NCBI GenBank assembly: GCA_002725475.1 | Contig: PBPH01000045.1 | Span: forward strand, 1-42,950 | Direction of reading: 5' to 3' | DNA length: 42,950 nt | From: Methanobacteriota archaeon | GTDB taxonomy: Archaea > Thermoplasmatota > Poseidoniia > Poseidoniales > Thalassarchaeaceae | Shown here: one piece after another, positions 24,687 to 33,318 of the stretch | Layout: each line of letters opens with the position of its first letter | Position numbering within the stretch: the first letter of the stretch is position 1 | Made by a program: the position numbers and the translations under genes | Notes under the pieces: model-generated | Told to the model about the DNA's origin: nothing | Database searches by the model: none | Seen by the model: the letters and a program-made list of their open reading frames with translations, nothing else

Positions 24687-26078
24687 TCAATCAGCATGTA
24701 CGTCGTTGACGTCTAGCCAAGTTACTTCACAATCCAATTCTAACAATCCAGCGATGCTCGGAACAGTTCTCCCCTCATCTCCATGAACCAATTCTTTGAC
24801 ATAAGTTCCACTTTGAACTCTGACATCCATTTGAATTTCACTTTCATCTGTGATAATATTTTCAATACTTACCACTTTACGATGCCTAACTTTGTCAGCT
24901 CTTCTATGTGCTACGCGCTGTGGTGTTTGTTGTTCTAGAGTAACCCCTTCCATTGAATTGATAGTTTCCTCAACCTTTTCAGCATCGTATTCTCCATGTA
25001 TAAGAAACCGGATAGTGTATGATTTTTCAGCGTCAGTTCCTTTGATTCTTGCCACTTCGGAACGTCTTGAATGGCGTAAATCACTAATTTCAATTCTGCC
25101 TTTCGATGTTGAATTTACTAGTTCCGCCATTTCTTCCAAATCAGCATATCTCCTTTTTGGGCCCTTCATTTCAACAACAAATGGTCTGCCTCGCCCAAGG
25201 CATCTAACGTCGATATCTTCTCTTCCCATTCCGTGAAATGCAGTGTCTCTGGCATCAAATGCGGCCCTCAGTGGTTCCCCAATCAAATCTTGAACGCTAG
25301 TGGCATATTGCTGGCCAGTTCCATCACATGATACACAACCCCCATCACGTCCTTTACAGGATCGACAGGGCCAACGAGTCTGAGGAATTCCTCTTTCCAA
25401 TTTTCTATATCTACCGTAGAGATAGAGCGAGCGTAATTCAATAGTCGGCTCAAGAGTTAATGTATCAATTAGTAGCATCACCTCTGGTTTTTCTTTCACT
25501 AAGGTAACGTCATTTAATTTTGAAGACAATTTAGTTCCCAAAGCGTCGTTAAAGGCAGATTTTAGCGCTTGGCTTCCGTTTGCTCCAAACTGAGTACGTA
25601 GATCATCTTCAGTAACAACCTGATCTTTGGCAAAATGGGCTCCTAGTTGCAACTTACTAAATTCAAATTTAATTAATTGATTTGATACTAATTCTGCAAT
25701 TGATTCAATATCAACGAAGAGGTCTTCACAAAATGGGCAATATTCGACACTTTCGTCTTTTTTTGCTCCTCTATTAATTGATTCGTCCCTCAACTCGGCA
25801 CCGATTTTTTCAATTTCTTCCCAATTGAATGGCTTTCCTGATAGACGAGCAATACAATGGTTACAAGCACCCATCATGACGAGATTATCCAACCCATCAT
25901 CTGACGGTGGTGGTGAATAAACAACTAATTCACCTAATTCTAAATCGTATTCACTTTCTTCTTCTTCTTCAACTTCTTCTAAAGGCACTAAATCAGCCCA
26001 AGGGTCGTAAGCAGAGCCATAACCTGCAGAAGCAAAATTGCTCCAATCATCATCTTCGGTATTCTCTTCTTCGGACAT
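24687..26078 (-). CDS. pus10: tRNA pseudouridine synthase Pus10
   Basis: 463 residues. An acidic N-terminal extension (about 1-60) precedes a zinc-binding set, CNHC (72-75) and CPFC (114-117), and a THUMP-like region. A second cysteine cluster, CRSC (238-241) and CVSC (248-251), follows. The catalytic core contains GREDIDVRCLG (285-295; Asp290 is the likely nucleophile) and GRPFVVEMK. In archaea Pus10 makes pseudouridine at tRNA positions 54 and 55. The ending SGTYVKELVHGDEGRT matches the family. Start ATG at 26078, after AGGGTC. The second cysteine cluster inside the linker is normal for some family members, but I cannot confirm it for this lineage. The 96-base gap upstream includes an inverted repeat GGAGA/TCTCC (26104-26128). 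Confidence 0.9.
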   Translation of the reverse strand: MSEEENTEDDDWSNFASAGYGSAYDPWADLVPLEEVEEEEESEYDLELGELVVYSPPPSDDGLDNLVMMGACNHCIARLSGKPFNWEEIEKIGAELRDESINRGAKKDESVEYCPFCEDLFVDIESIAELVSNQLIKFEFSKLQLGAHFAKDQVVTEDDLRTQFGANGSQALKSAFNDALGTKLSSKLNDVTLVKEKPEVMLLIDTLTLEPTIELRSLYLYGRYRKLERGIPQTRWPCRSCKGRDGGCVSCDGTGQQYATSVQDLIGEPLRAAFDARDTAFHGMGREDIDVRCLGRGRPFVVEMKGPKRRYADLEEMAELVNSTSKGRIEISDLRHSRRSEVARIKGTDAEKSYTIRFLIHGEYDAEKVEETINSMEGVTLEQQTPQRVAHRRADKVRHRKVVSIENIITDESEIQMDVRVQSGTYVKELVHGDEGRTVPSIAGLLELDCEVTWLDVNDVHAD

Positions 26079-26174
26079 TGTATGACCCTATGCCGCCGAA
26101 CGGGGAGACCGGTCGATTGCAAATCTCCGACTTGCTCCTCCTTCAAGAGACTATGCTATCTTTAGATGGGTGAA

Positions 26175-29100
26175 TTAGATCAATTTAGCATCTTTAAGAA
26201 CAGATCTATATGATATGATTCCTAACATTCCACAGGCAATAATCAAAGATGCAATTAAGGAGAAGAAAATCATTGCTGCCGAGAAGGTCCCAAATAGGGA
26301 GAAGAAGCCCATTGGTGATAGAGAGATTACTAGGAATCCAAGAATATCTGATGCTGCAGAGCCGATTAATGCTACACCAGATGCCCCACCAACGGCAATG
26401 ATGCTTGCTAGAACCGTTTCACCTCTGTATCTCTCTTCCCTGAATCTTTCAATTACATGAATCACATAGTCAATTCCCACACCAAGTGATAATGTTGCAA
26501 TAGCAACGGTTACCATGTTCAAACCATAACCTAGCAATGCAATCAGTCCATACAACCAAATTACTACTACTAGTATAGGTCCAGTAGTTAGTAGTGACAG
26601 GGCTAGAGAATCGTGACCCCAAACGACGCTAGCTATCAAAGCAAAGATGCCCACAATCATGGCAATCATTGATCCTGCAATCATTGAGGTCACAGACCAC
26701 GCCGCGAGTCCAATGGCGAGTGGAACAAAACCAAATGACAAGGTTGCCCAAAGTGCCCCACTCTCGACATTTATTTTCATTCGTTCTTTATTCTCCAATA
26801 CCGTGGGGCGGAATCCCCACCATAATGTCATTACACAGAAAATTACGCCTAGCAATAACGTTGATTGCATCTCATTTTGTAAAGATGAGGCTGCTACATA
26901 GCGAGCAACTGGCTCACCGGTAGCAATCGCCCATGTAACCGGAAATTCATCGTTGGAAAAAGCATCATCCAAGTTTCCCTTTGTTTTCATGTCATCATCC
27001 GAGAGGTTATCAAACGGGGATAAATCACGATATAGTTCTGCTAAAGCTTTCTCAACAATCGGAAATTGTTCGGGTTGTCTAAGTCCATAACGAAGTATCA
27101 TTCGTTCATAACGGGGGATACTACCATCTTCCGCTAACCAAGGTTTGTTTGGGTCTAGTGGTCGGTCAGGTGAAATGTATAGAGCCATAATTGTCGGCGG
27201 TAGTTGTGGAGTAGAATTTGTTTCTGGGATCCCATGAACGGAAACAAAACCAACTAGGAATCGTAGGCAATCCTCATCATCAACCATCGGCAATCCGAAA
27301 TTTGATCGATTACAGTTTACCCCACCTAGTGAATCAGTGGGGTCCCATCCTGCCTGTGCAAACTGAGTGATGTTGTTTGCCATTGCAAGAATTGCTAGAT
27401 TAACGAGGATATCGTACCCACCCAAATCTACATTCCCATCTGCCGAAATAGAAAATCTATCGGGATCATCAGGGCCACGGATATTCATATTTGCTCGAGT
27501 TTCAAGTATTGCAGAATACACGCGTGGGTCAACAACATCTCCTTCAATTAAAATTTCACCAGGTTCTCCTTCTGAATAGAAACGTGTGTTAACTAGGGAT
27601 ACAACAGTGGCGAAATCGGACTCCTCATCGAAGAAATCTTCCACTTTGAAATCCCCTTCAAGACTAAACATCATAGGTGCGGCTAATGTAGAAATTAGTA
27701 GTGCTACAATCACTACAAGGGGTCCCGCAATTGCCGAAGTTTTTGCTACATTTGCCAACCAATCACTAGGAACCAAGTGAATTGTTGAACTATCTTCAGG
27801 TTCTAGTTTCTCCCTTTTTTCCATCCATTTATCCACATCTAGTCTTACTATAGGAACCCACAAGCCTGTTAGAACAAAGGCTGAAAAAACACCAAGGGCA
27901 GCTTCTATTCCAAATGAGCGAAGAGCAGGGATATCTGAAACGAGATTAGCCGAAAAAGCAGCCATTGTAGTCATTGATGTTAGTAAAATTGCACGACCTA
28001 CGCGACTTACTGATATTGCGGCAGAACTATTACAATCCAATCCCTTTTTCCTTTCCTCTTTGTAACGGTGTAGGACATGTAAACTATCATCAATTCCTAG
28101 AGCAAGAATGAGTATTGGTAGTAGATTTGAGAATTGACTTCTCTCAATTAATGGATATCCAACGGCTTGACTTGCCTGTCCAATCCATCCAATGAGGCCA
28201 AACATCCATAATAGACTCAAACTCAAACCAGCTGATACAATACCAACATCACTCCAACGACGTAGGCTTGCCCAAAGAAGAATCAATACGACAAATCCCA
28301 TTAAAATTATTAGAGAATAACTCTCTAGTAATTCTCTATTTACTTCAACATTAATTCCTTCGGCAATTACAAAGGTTAGCGTTAAGTCATCAGATTCTCT
28401 CATTGAATTTTCTAATGATACTAACGCCCACTCCCATGAACAAGCTCCTTCACCTGACTCAATAGAGTTTAAACAAAATTCAGAATCTCTTTCGGGCGGG
28501 GTTGTAACTACCTTGAAACCATTCCATTTGTAGCCTGATTCTTTCCTTGCATCTATCCATTCTGAAGTCCATCCGGCATCTTCAGCATCACCCATGTCAA
28601 ATTGAATCAAAATCCATGTGGAACTTGCTGACCAACGTCCATTACCCCATGTAGCCCCATCCCAACTTCCATTTTTTGTTAAAGAACCGCCTATTGGCCC
28701 AATTACTCCATCCTCTGCGGCATGAAACCCTCGATCAATCGATAACCATCTAAGGAAAATACCATCACTACCTTCGATAATCCTTTGAACAGCAAGATCA
28801 ATGTGCGCTTGAGTTATTTGCGGATCATCAAAAGTAATACAATCTAATTCCCCACAATCAGTCCAATTTGTTTTTGGGGGAAGTGCTGCACCAAATGGGC
28901 TGAAGGTTGGTTTGGTTAGTATTGATTCTCCTGCCATGAATGAACGAATTTGGTCCGGGACAGTAATTACTCCATGGTACTGAACAAGTGTCACATCAGA
29001 AACGATTGGCCTATAGAATTCAGAAATTGGATTTGCTCTTGCCACCTCTGCTTTACTGTCAATTTCTCTCAAAACTGATAGATTTAATATCCCTCCAACT

Positions 29101-29417
29101 GGCTCAAAAACACCTCCTGCATCTCCAGAATAAGAAATCATTTCGTCAGCATAGATTAACCCCGGCTCAACACCATGCAATGAAGGGTCACGAATTGTGA
29201 CAGCGTACCCCACAACTTGTTCATTGGTGGGGAACTCGTTTTGAATTACTTCACGAGCGTCCAATTCAGGTGAATCCAGATTATATGATTCCATATCAAT
29301 TGGTGTTAGTGCATAAATCATTCCTGGAATCATCAATAAAGAAATTACTAGGATTGAAATATGAAATAGTCTGCGATTTGGGATGAGTAAATCAGCAACT
29401 CTATCGAAGTCCCGCAC
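26175..29417 (-). CDS. RND/MMPL-type exporter (COG1033)
   Basis: 1080 residues. The protein is a tandem duplication: each half has one N-terminal membrane helix, a large extracytoplasmic domain and a five-helix bundle. The signature GxxxD segments occur in both halves: LALGIDDSLHVLHRYKEERK and SLGVGIDYVIHVIERFREER. The second half ends in a hydrophobic C-terminal helix. RND proteins export hydrophobic substrates, lipids or hopanoid-like molecules using the proton gradient; the substrate here is unknown. The periplasmic loops contain cysteine pairs (DCGELDCITF; SGEGACSWEW) that could form disulfides. The start is GTG at 29417; the next in-frame Met is 27 residues on and would cut the first helix. 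Divergent from rpl21e. Confidence 0.88.
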   Translation of the reverse strand: MRDFDRVADLLIPNRRLFHISILVISLLMIPGMIYALTPIDMESYNLDSPELDAREVIQNEFPTNEQVVGYAVTIRDPSLHGVEPGLIYADEMISYSGDAGGVFEPVGGILNLSVLREIDSKAEVARANPISEFYRPIVSDVTLVQYHGVITVPDQIRSFMAGESILTKPTFSPFGAALPPKTNWTDCGELDCITFDDPQITQAHIDLAVQRIIEGSDGIFLRWLSIDRGFHAAEDGVIGPIGGSLTKNGSWDGATWGNGRWSASSTWILIQFDMGDAEDAGWTSEWIDARKESGYKWNGFKVVTTPPERDSEFCLNSIESGEGACSWEWALVSLENSMRESDDLTLTFVIAEGINVEVNRELLESYSLIILMGFVVLILLWASLRRWSDVGIVSAGLSLSLLWMFGLIGWIGQASQAVGYPLIERSQFSNLLPILILALGIDDSLHVLHRYKEERKKGLDCNSSAAISVSRVGRAILLTSMTTMAAFSANLVSDIPALRSFGIEAALGVFSAFVLTGLWVPIVRLDVDKWMEKREKLEPEDSSTIHLVPSDWLANVAKTSAIAGPLVVIVALLISTLAAPMMFSLEGDFKVEDFFDEESDFATVVSLVNTRFYSEGEPGEILIEGDVVDPRVYSAILETRANMNIRGPDDPDRFSISADGNVDLGGYDILVNLAILAMANNITQFAQAGWDPTDSLGGVNCNRSNFGLPMVDDEDCLRFLVGFVSVHGIPETNSTPQLPPTIMALYISPDRPLDPNKPWLAEDGSIPRYERMILRYGLRQPEQFPIVEKALAELYRDLSPFDNLSDDDMKTKGNLDDAFSNDEFPVTWAIATGEPVARYVAASSLQNEMQSTLLLGVIFCVMTLWWGFRPTVLENKERMKINVESGALWATLSFGFVPLAIGLAAWSVTSMIAGSMIAMIVGIFALIASVVWGHDSLALSLLTTGPILVVVIWLYGLIALLGYGLNMVTVAIATLSLGVGIDYVIHVIERFREERYRGETVLASIIAVGGASGVALIGSAASDILGFLVISLSPMGFFSLFGTFSAAMIFFSLIASLIIACGMLGIISYRSVLKDAKLI

Positions 29418-29580
29418 TATTATCCCTAACCATTCCGCGAGTCCTCATACTCTTCAAACAACCTATTATCCGTTTTGAATTCCATTTTTCAATTTGATAT
29501 GAAGGGGTTGAATAAAGAGAACAAAATGATCAATATTTGACTCAAAGCCTCAAAATAGATGTTTGATTGAATCCGACGCG

Positions 29581-29588
29581 CTTAATTA
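29581..29588 (+). promoter_or_regulatory. BoxA/TATA-like element of the rpl21e operon
   Basis: CTTAATTA stands 50 bases before the rpl21e ATG and about 25 before the leader hairpin, the expected distance from an archaeal TATA box to its start point. Confidence 0.4.
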
Positions 29589-29590
29589 GG

Positions 29591-29623
29591 GGCGGCAGGT
29601 CGCCGAGTTCCCCTTAGGGGAAC
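29591..29623 (+). promoter_or_regulatory. rpl21e leader hairpins
   Basis: GGCG-GCAGGT-CGCC (29591-29604) is followed by GTTCCCCTTAGGGGAAC (29607-29623), a perfect 7-bp stem with a TTA loop. The ribosome site GGAGG (29627-29631) starts four bases after the second hairpin. The leader could protect or time translation of the operon; the role is inferred. Confidence 0.4.
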
Positions 29624-29637
29624 AATGGAGGCATCAG

Positions 29638-29928
29638 ATGCGCCGAACACATGGTACTCGTCAAGGAACCCGCACGATTGCTAGCCGTAGCAAGAAGGAG
29701 CGCGGTCGCCTATTCATTAGGAGGGTTATGCACCCTTACGAAATCGGTGATAATGTATCAATTGTAATCGATGGTGGTCAGCAGAAAGGAATGCCACATC
29801 GCAGATTTCAAGGCAGAACCGGTACAATATCAGGTAAGCAGGGCCGTGCATATGTTGTGTCTGTTAAAGATGGAAATAAAGCAAAGACAGTAGTCAGCCG
29901 GCCTGAACATTTGCGTCCAGCTGAGTGA
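29638..29928 (+). CDS. rpl21e: Ribosomal protein L21e
   Basis: 96 residues, the usual length. It opens with MRRTHGTRQGTRTIASRSKKERG and continues with the SH3-like core GDNVSIVIDGGQQKGMPHRRFQGRTGTI, the L21e signature. Binds 23S rRNA in the large subunit. Start ATG at 29638 with GGAGG eight bases upstream. It is the first gene of the rpl21e-rpoF-DUF655-rsmA run, conserved in order across many archaea, which supports all four calls. The rpoF start follows the stop by nine bases. Confidence 0.95.
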   Translation: MRRTHGTRQGTRTIASRSKKERGRLFIRRVMHPYEIGDNVSIVIDGGQQKGMPHRRFQGRTGTISGKQGRAYVVSVKDGNKAKTVVSRPEHLRPAE

Positions 29929-29937
29929 GGTGATAAG

Positions 29938-30303
29938 ATGAGTGATGAACGTAGATACATAGATTATGCCACAGTTAGAGACGCACTAGAGGACGCTCAA
30001 AACCGTAGGGGCGAATTATCCTATGAGCAAAATATGGCACTAAACCACGCTACTTGGGCTGCTAGTGAAGCAAGAAACGGTATCGAGACAAGCACTGATG
30101 TGTTTAATCAACTTCTAACAGCATTAATGGAAGTTGATAAGTTGGAACCAGTTCCAGAGATTGCTGCAAAGATTGCAGAAATTATTCCAGTTCAAGCTCA
30201 AGATGTTAAGGCAATTCTCGCATCAAAGAGGGTTGTTATGGATGATAGTGAAGTCGAGCATGTAGTTACCATTGTTCGACAACATGTAGGATACGAGGGA
30301 TGA
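29938..30303 (+). CDS. rpoF: RNA polymerase subunit F (Rpb4 homologue)
   Basis: 121 residues. The helical Rpb4 fold is recognised from ATVRDALEDAQNRRGELSYEQNMALNHATWAAS near the N-terminus and the C-terminal HRDC-like part with KLEPVPEIAAKIAEIIPVQAQDVKAILASKR. Rpo4/F pairs with Rpo7/E to form the stalk of RNA polymerase, which binds emerging RNA and helps promoter opening. The ATG at 29938 follows GAGGTGATAAG, an excellent ribosome site. Its stop codon overlaps the ATG of a 54-codon ORF (ATGA at 30300-30303). Operon partner of rpl21e and rsmA. Confidence 0.92.
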   Translation: MSDERRYIDYATVRDALEDAQNRRGELSYEQNMALNHATWAASEARNGIETSTDVFNQLLTALMEVDKLEPVPEIAAKIAEIIPVQAQDVKAILASKRVVMDDSEVEHVVTIVRQHVGYEG

Positions 30304-30464
30304 AAGCGTTAAGCGCGCCCTTAATTGGTAATGCCTATTTCGACGGGTTGGTAGTATGCAGGGCGGAAGCGACCGAGACAGCCGCGGAGAGGATTTACCG
30401 TGGGCAAATGAAACTCACTGCCGAGTTCTTTCACAGGAAGGGAGCGGCGAAGGTGGCGGAGTGA
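30300..30464 (+). CDS. Small ORF (54 residues) wedged between rpoF and the DUF655 gene
   Basis: The frame starts at an ATG that overlaps the rpoF stop (ATGA) and ends at a TGA that overlaps a GTG in the next frame (GTGA). The product begins MKALSAPLIGNAYFDGLVV, is Ala/Glu-rich with a basic middle (RIYRGQMKLTAEFFHRKGAA) and has no membrane helix. I do not recognise a domain. The stretch is richer in G+C than its neighbours. Double coupling argues for a real small protein; alternatives are a structured RNA or part of a frameshifted DUF655 N-terminus. Confidence 0.5.
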   Translation: MKALSAPLIGNAYFDGLVVCRAEATETAAERIYRGQMKLTAEFFHRKGAAKVAE

Positions 30465-30943
30465 TCAATTGCATCACAGAAAATCACCTTCATCTCATAA
30501 AAGCAAGAACCAAACCTGGTTGTGGCAATCTTGCTTCAGGGCAGAAATTAGCCTTCCCAGAAGATGAATCAAGTGAAATTGCCATGGTACTTGGTCGTGG
30601 AAGGTATCGGGAATTACCAAATACGGCACAATTAGCAATAGTTGATGTGGTTAAGCAAATATTGTCTGACAATCCAAAGCCCAGCCTCACATTTTACAAT
30701 AGAGCGGGGCCGGTATCTCTCAAATTCCATGCCTTTCAATTATTACCTGGTATTGGTCCTTCAAAAGCTCAAAAGATGATGCAGAGTAGAACTAGCATGG
30801 GTTGGTTTTCATTTGAAGAAGTTGATGAAGCCTGCGAAATTGATTCTTTACAATTGATTGCAGAGAGATTGGTTGAAGAACTGGAAGACCCAAAAATGGT
30901 ACCCAGTTTGCTTCAAAATGTAGTTCGAGTTACGGAAGTCTGA
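30461..30943 (+). CDS. DUF655 family protein (COG1491, HhH)
   Basis: 160 residues from GTG at 30461. Core features of DUF655 are visible: an OB-like N-terminal part (ENHLHLIKARTKPGC ... GQKLAFPED), PNTAQLAIVDVVKQIL, FYNRAGPVSLKFHAFQLLPGIGPSKAQKMM (helix-hairpin-helix, LPGIG) and LQLIAERLVEELEDPK. Nucleic-acid binding is likely; the true function is unknown, but the gene almost always sits between rpoF and rsmA. Start choice: a frame to an ATG at 30356 exists, but the added residues are low-complexity and look out of frame, whereas GTG at 30461 has AAGGTGG a few bases upstream and overlaps the stop of the small ORF. The family's usual VLDYLP-type N-terminus is not visible, so the protein appears short. 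Confidence 0.8.
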   Translation: MINCITENHLHLIKARTKPGCGNLASGQKLAFPEDESSEIAMVLGRGRYRELPNTAQLAIVDVVKQILSDNPKPSLTFYNRAGPVSLKFHAFQLLPGIGPSKAQKMMQSRTSMGWFSFEEVDEACEIDSLQLIAERLVEELEDPKMVPSLLQNVVRVTEV

Positions 30944-30947
30944 GGAT

Positions 30948-31901
30948 ATGTCAGATTTGGTGCCGAATGGCAATGATGTAGTTAGTGAGTTAGTAGACCT
31001 TTTACTAGATAGGATTCATATTGACAAAGAACTTGGTCAACATTTTTTGATAAATGAAAAAATCCTACAAAGAGCAGTAGAAATTTCTGGCGCAGGCGCC
31101 GATTCTCATATTCTTGAGATTGGCCCCGGCCCTGGTACACTTACACATTTCCTTCTTGCACTTGGTTCAAAGGTTACTGCGATTGAGTTTGATGGAATGG
31201 TTGTAGAGCACCTACAAAGAGTACATTCTCAAGCAATTGAAAGTGGCCAACTTTGTTTGGTTAAAGGCGATGCTTTACACGTTGCTTGGCCCAAAGATTT
31301 GACACATGTTGTGAGTAACCCTCCATACCAAATTTCAAGCCCTTTATTATCAAAAATTGATAATTGGCAAAATGAAGCAAAACGGCGGGATGATAATGAA
31401 TTACAATCAGTAGTTTTGTTATTACAAGAGGAATTTGCCAGTCGTTTAACTATGGAATTTGGTATAGCATCTAGGGGCCCTCTTGGTATTAATATGGCCC
31501 TTAACTGGCAATGCTCTCTTGATTTGAAAGTCCCACCTCATTCATTTACACCACACCCAGAGGTGCATAGCAGATTGGTATTACTCAAACCTAGAAATTT
31601 GATGGATGAACTCGATATAGAGGTGGAACCTCGTTTGGTAAAGAGAATGGTCGATCATGCATTTGCAGAAAGGCGTAGGAAAATGAGAAACCGGCTGAAG
31701 GGCACACCTCGAAAAATAGAACGGGTTCCAAATTGGAATAGGAAAATTTGGAGGCAAGTTGCAGACAAATTATTGAGTGGTAAAGAAGACATTAATTTAG
31801 GGTCTGGTTGGGAAGATTTCAGGCCAGAAGATTTGGAAGTAAATGAATGGCTGATATTAGCTCAAAAGTTTGAACACATCAATAATGAATTAGTTGAATG
31901 A
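30948..31901 (+). CDS. rsmA: 16S rRNA dimethyladenosine transferase RsmA/KsgA
   Basis: 317 residues. The sequence LGQHFL (29-34) precedes the SAM-binding motif LEIGPGPGTLT (56-66) and the catalytic NPPY (124-127), all in KsgA order and spacing. The enzyme methylates the two adenines of the 3' end loop of 16S rRNA and acts as a late-stage assembly checkpoint. A C-terminal domain with FAERRRKMRNRLKG is typical. The protein is about 40 residues longer than many relatives, mainly after residue 260. The ATG at 30948 follows GAGGAT; it starts four bases after the DUF655 stop, the last gene of this operon. A helical C-terminal end (LAQKFEHINNELVE) is unremarkable. Confidence 0.93.
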   Translation: MSDLVPNGNDVVSELVDLLLDRIHIDKELGQHFLINEKILQRAVEISGAGADSHILEIGPGPGTLTHFLLALGSKVTAIEFDGMVVEHLQRVHSQAIESGQLCLVKGDALHVAWPKDLTHVVSNPPYQISSPLLSKIDNWQNEAKRRDDNELQSVVLLLQEEFASRLTMEFGIASRGPLGINMALNWQCSLDLKVPPHSFTPHPEVHSRLVLLKPRNLMDELDIEVEPRLVKRMVDHAFAERRRKMRNRLKGTPRKIERVPNWNRKIWRQVADKLLSGKEDINLGSGWEDFRPEDLEVNEWLILAQKFEHINNELVE

Positions 31902-31926
31902 ACAATTTGTCAGTTTATCTGTTAAA

Positions 31927-31970
31927 CGGGGGGTTCAAAGCAGACCCCCGGCTCCGGGAACATCGGGGGG
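31927..31970 (+). promoter_or_regulatory. Leader with alternative C5/G6 pairings over the SD
   Basis: A CCCCC run (31945-31949) can pair with GGGGGG upstream (31928-31933, stem with 31927-31950) or with GGGGGG downstream (31965-31970), the presumed Shine-Dalgarno of the GTG at 31978. A small hairpin CCCGG-CT-CCGGG (31947-31958) overlaps. A TATA-like TTTATCT (31914-31920) would start transcripts near 31942, without the upstream G-run. Regulation by mutually exclusive folding is inferred. Confidence 0.4.
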
Positions 31971-31977
31971 ATGACGC

Positions 31978-33066
31978 GTGGCGAAGAAGGACACCTATCT
32001 TGCACTCTTGAGAAGGGGGGTTGATGAGGTAACTGCTCAAACACTAGCAGATGCCGGCTTGACTATTGGGAAACTGAAAGATATTACAGAAGAACAGTTA
32101 GTTGGTAACTACGGTTTGAAAAAGAAAATCGCAAACTCAGTCATCGAAGTAATCAAATCTGGCCCTACTGGAGCAGGTTCTGAAAAGTTTCTTTCAAAGG
32201 TTCTTTCAACCCCTAAGAAGTTGGATAGGATCGACAAACAAAGATTACGCAGACAACAGAAAGATTACCTAGCAGAAATTATAGAGCAGAAAGAAAGAAT
32301 TAGAGAGGCTAAAGTTGAGGCTTTTCGAAGTAAGAAGTTGGTAATGATTAGGCTTGGTAAAAGTATAGAGTTGATTTGTAAATTAGAGAACAACCTTGAG
32401 GAAGAAGGCAAGTCAGAAATGCGTTCAAAAATCAATGATCAACTTGAAACACGTGGCTTGGAAGCAGCCCGTGACCATGAATTATTGAACCTGACTGGAA
32501 CGCCACAAGATATTGCTGATTTCCGTCGAAAGGTAGTTCCTGTGTTATGTTTGTACGCCTGCCCAGAGTGTGGCGAGGAGACCGATCCAGTTGGAGGGAA
32601 CTTGAATCAAGATAATCCGGAAGGTTGGAGTTTTATCTGTTGGGATTGTGAAACAGAATTTTCAGCACATATGGTTGATCGAGTAGAAACGTTCCTTAAC
32701 AACGGAAAGCACATTTCAATCGATGAGAAAAAGGGACCAAGGATTCCGATTGCCGTACGTCCTAAGGAATCCGCTTTACCATCGGTTGATGACATGCTCA
32801 GGGCCGATTTGGAACAAACCGGTGCTACTGCAGAGATGCTTGAAGCAGCAGTATCTGAAAGCAAGTTAACTGGTGGGTTGATGGATATCAATGACTGGAT
32901 AGATCAAACATTGGCTGCTAAGGGATACATCCAAGCTCAAGAAGATCGTGAAGATTTCATTGTAGCTACTGGTGCAGGCGCTACTAAATTCAACAAGTGG
33001 ATGAAGAAAGCGGGTCTCGTTTTCAATAAGCAAACTGGCCGTTGGACTCGCTGGTCAGATCGCTGA
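31978..33066 (+). CDS. HhH, coiled-coil and zinc-ribbon protein, unknown function
   Basis: 362 residues from a GTG start. Residues ~5-62 form a helix-hairpin-helix-like domain (VTAQTLADAGLTIGKLKDIT ... YGLKKKIANSVIEVI), related to the small DNA-binding domain at the N-terminus of RadA/Rad51. A charged coiled coil (about 80-165) follows, then a zinc ribbon: C195-x2-C198 and C221-x2-C224 (CPECGE, CWDC). The C-terminal ~60 residues (DFIVATGAGATKFNKWMKKAGLVFNKQTGRWTRWSD) look like a further conserved module. Nucleic-acid binding is a fair inference; no enzymatic motif is visible. The GTG was chosen because a G-rich ribosome site precedes it; no in-frame ATG lies near. Confidence 0.7.
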   Translation: MAKKDTYLALLRRGVDEVTAQTLADAGLTIGKLKDITEEQLVGNYGLKKKIANSVIEVIKSGPTGAGSEKFLSKVLSTPKKLDRIDKQRLRRQQKDYLAEIIEQKERIREAKVEAFRSKKLVMIRLGKSIELICKLENNLEEEGKSEMRSKINDQLETRGLEAARDHELLNLTGTPQDIADFRRKVVPVLCLYACPECGEETDPVGGNLNQDNPEGWSFICWDCETEFSAHMVDRVETFLNNGKHISIDEKKGPRIPIAVRPKESALPSVDDMLRADLEQTGATAEMLEAAVSESKLTGGLMDINDWIDQTLAAKGYIQAQEDREDFIVATGAGATKFNKWMKKAGLVFNKQTGRWTRWSDR

Positions 33067-33117
33067 AGAATTTCTAGAATAGGTTGCACAGGGGTGCGTG
33101 ATTTAGAAAATAAAGGT

Positions 33118-33306
33118 ATGAGTGTTGAAATGGATTCATTACTTGTTGTTTTCATCATATTTGATATCATGATTTTATTTCTAATCTATAGGTTCATGGC
33201 TAAGAAACTAGGAAATAAAATTGACTTGGTAGAGAAGAGACAGCGTTCTAGATGGGAAAGGGATGAAGCAAAACTGATTTCAGCATTTGAAAATGAAGAG
33301 GAGTGA
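33118..33306 (+). CDS. Small single-span membrane protein
   Basis: 62 residues from the ATG at 33118 (an in-frame GTG at 33094 and ATG at 33130 are alternatives). One membrane helix (LLVVFIIFDIMILFLIYRFM) is followed by a basic-then-acidic cytosolic tail with a likely coiled coil (KIDLVEKRQRSRWERDEAKL). AAAGGT precedes the start. Function unknown. It follows the zinc-ribbon gene on the same strand and converges on corA with 12 bases between stops. Confidence 0.6.
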   Translation: MSVEMDSLLVVFIIFDIMILFLIYRFMAKKLGNKIDLVEKRQRSRWERDEAKLISAFENEEE

Positions 33307-33318
33307 ATAATTTCCTTA

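Noticed and set aside
26079..26174. Possible tRNA or structured RNA between the exporter and pus10
   Set aside because: GGAGA/TCTCC arms exist, but there is no T-arm sequence, no acceptor stem and no tRNA fold by eye.
29418..29637. Small gene in the exporter/rpl21e gap
   Set aside because: No open frame with a ribosome site; the gap is explained by two divergent promoters and leader hairpins.
30356..30460. Longer DUF655 frame starting at ATG 30356
   Set aside because: The 35 extra residues are low-complexity, while GTG at 30461 has a good ribosome site and overlaps the stop of the small ORF.
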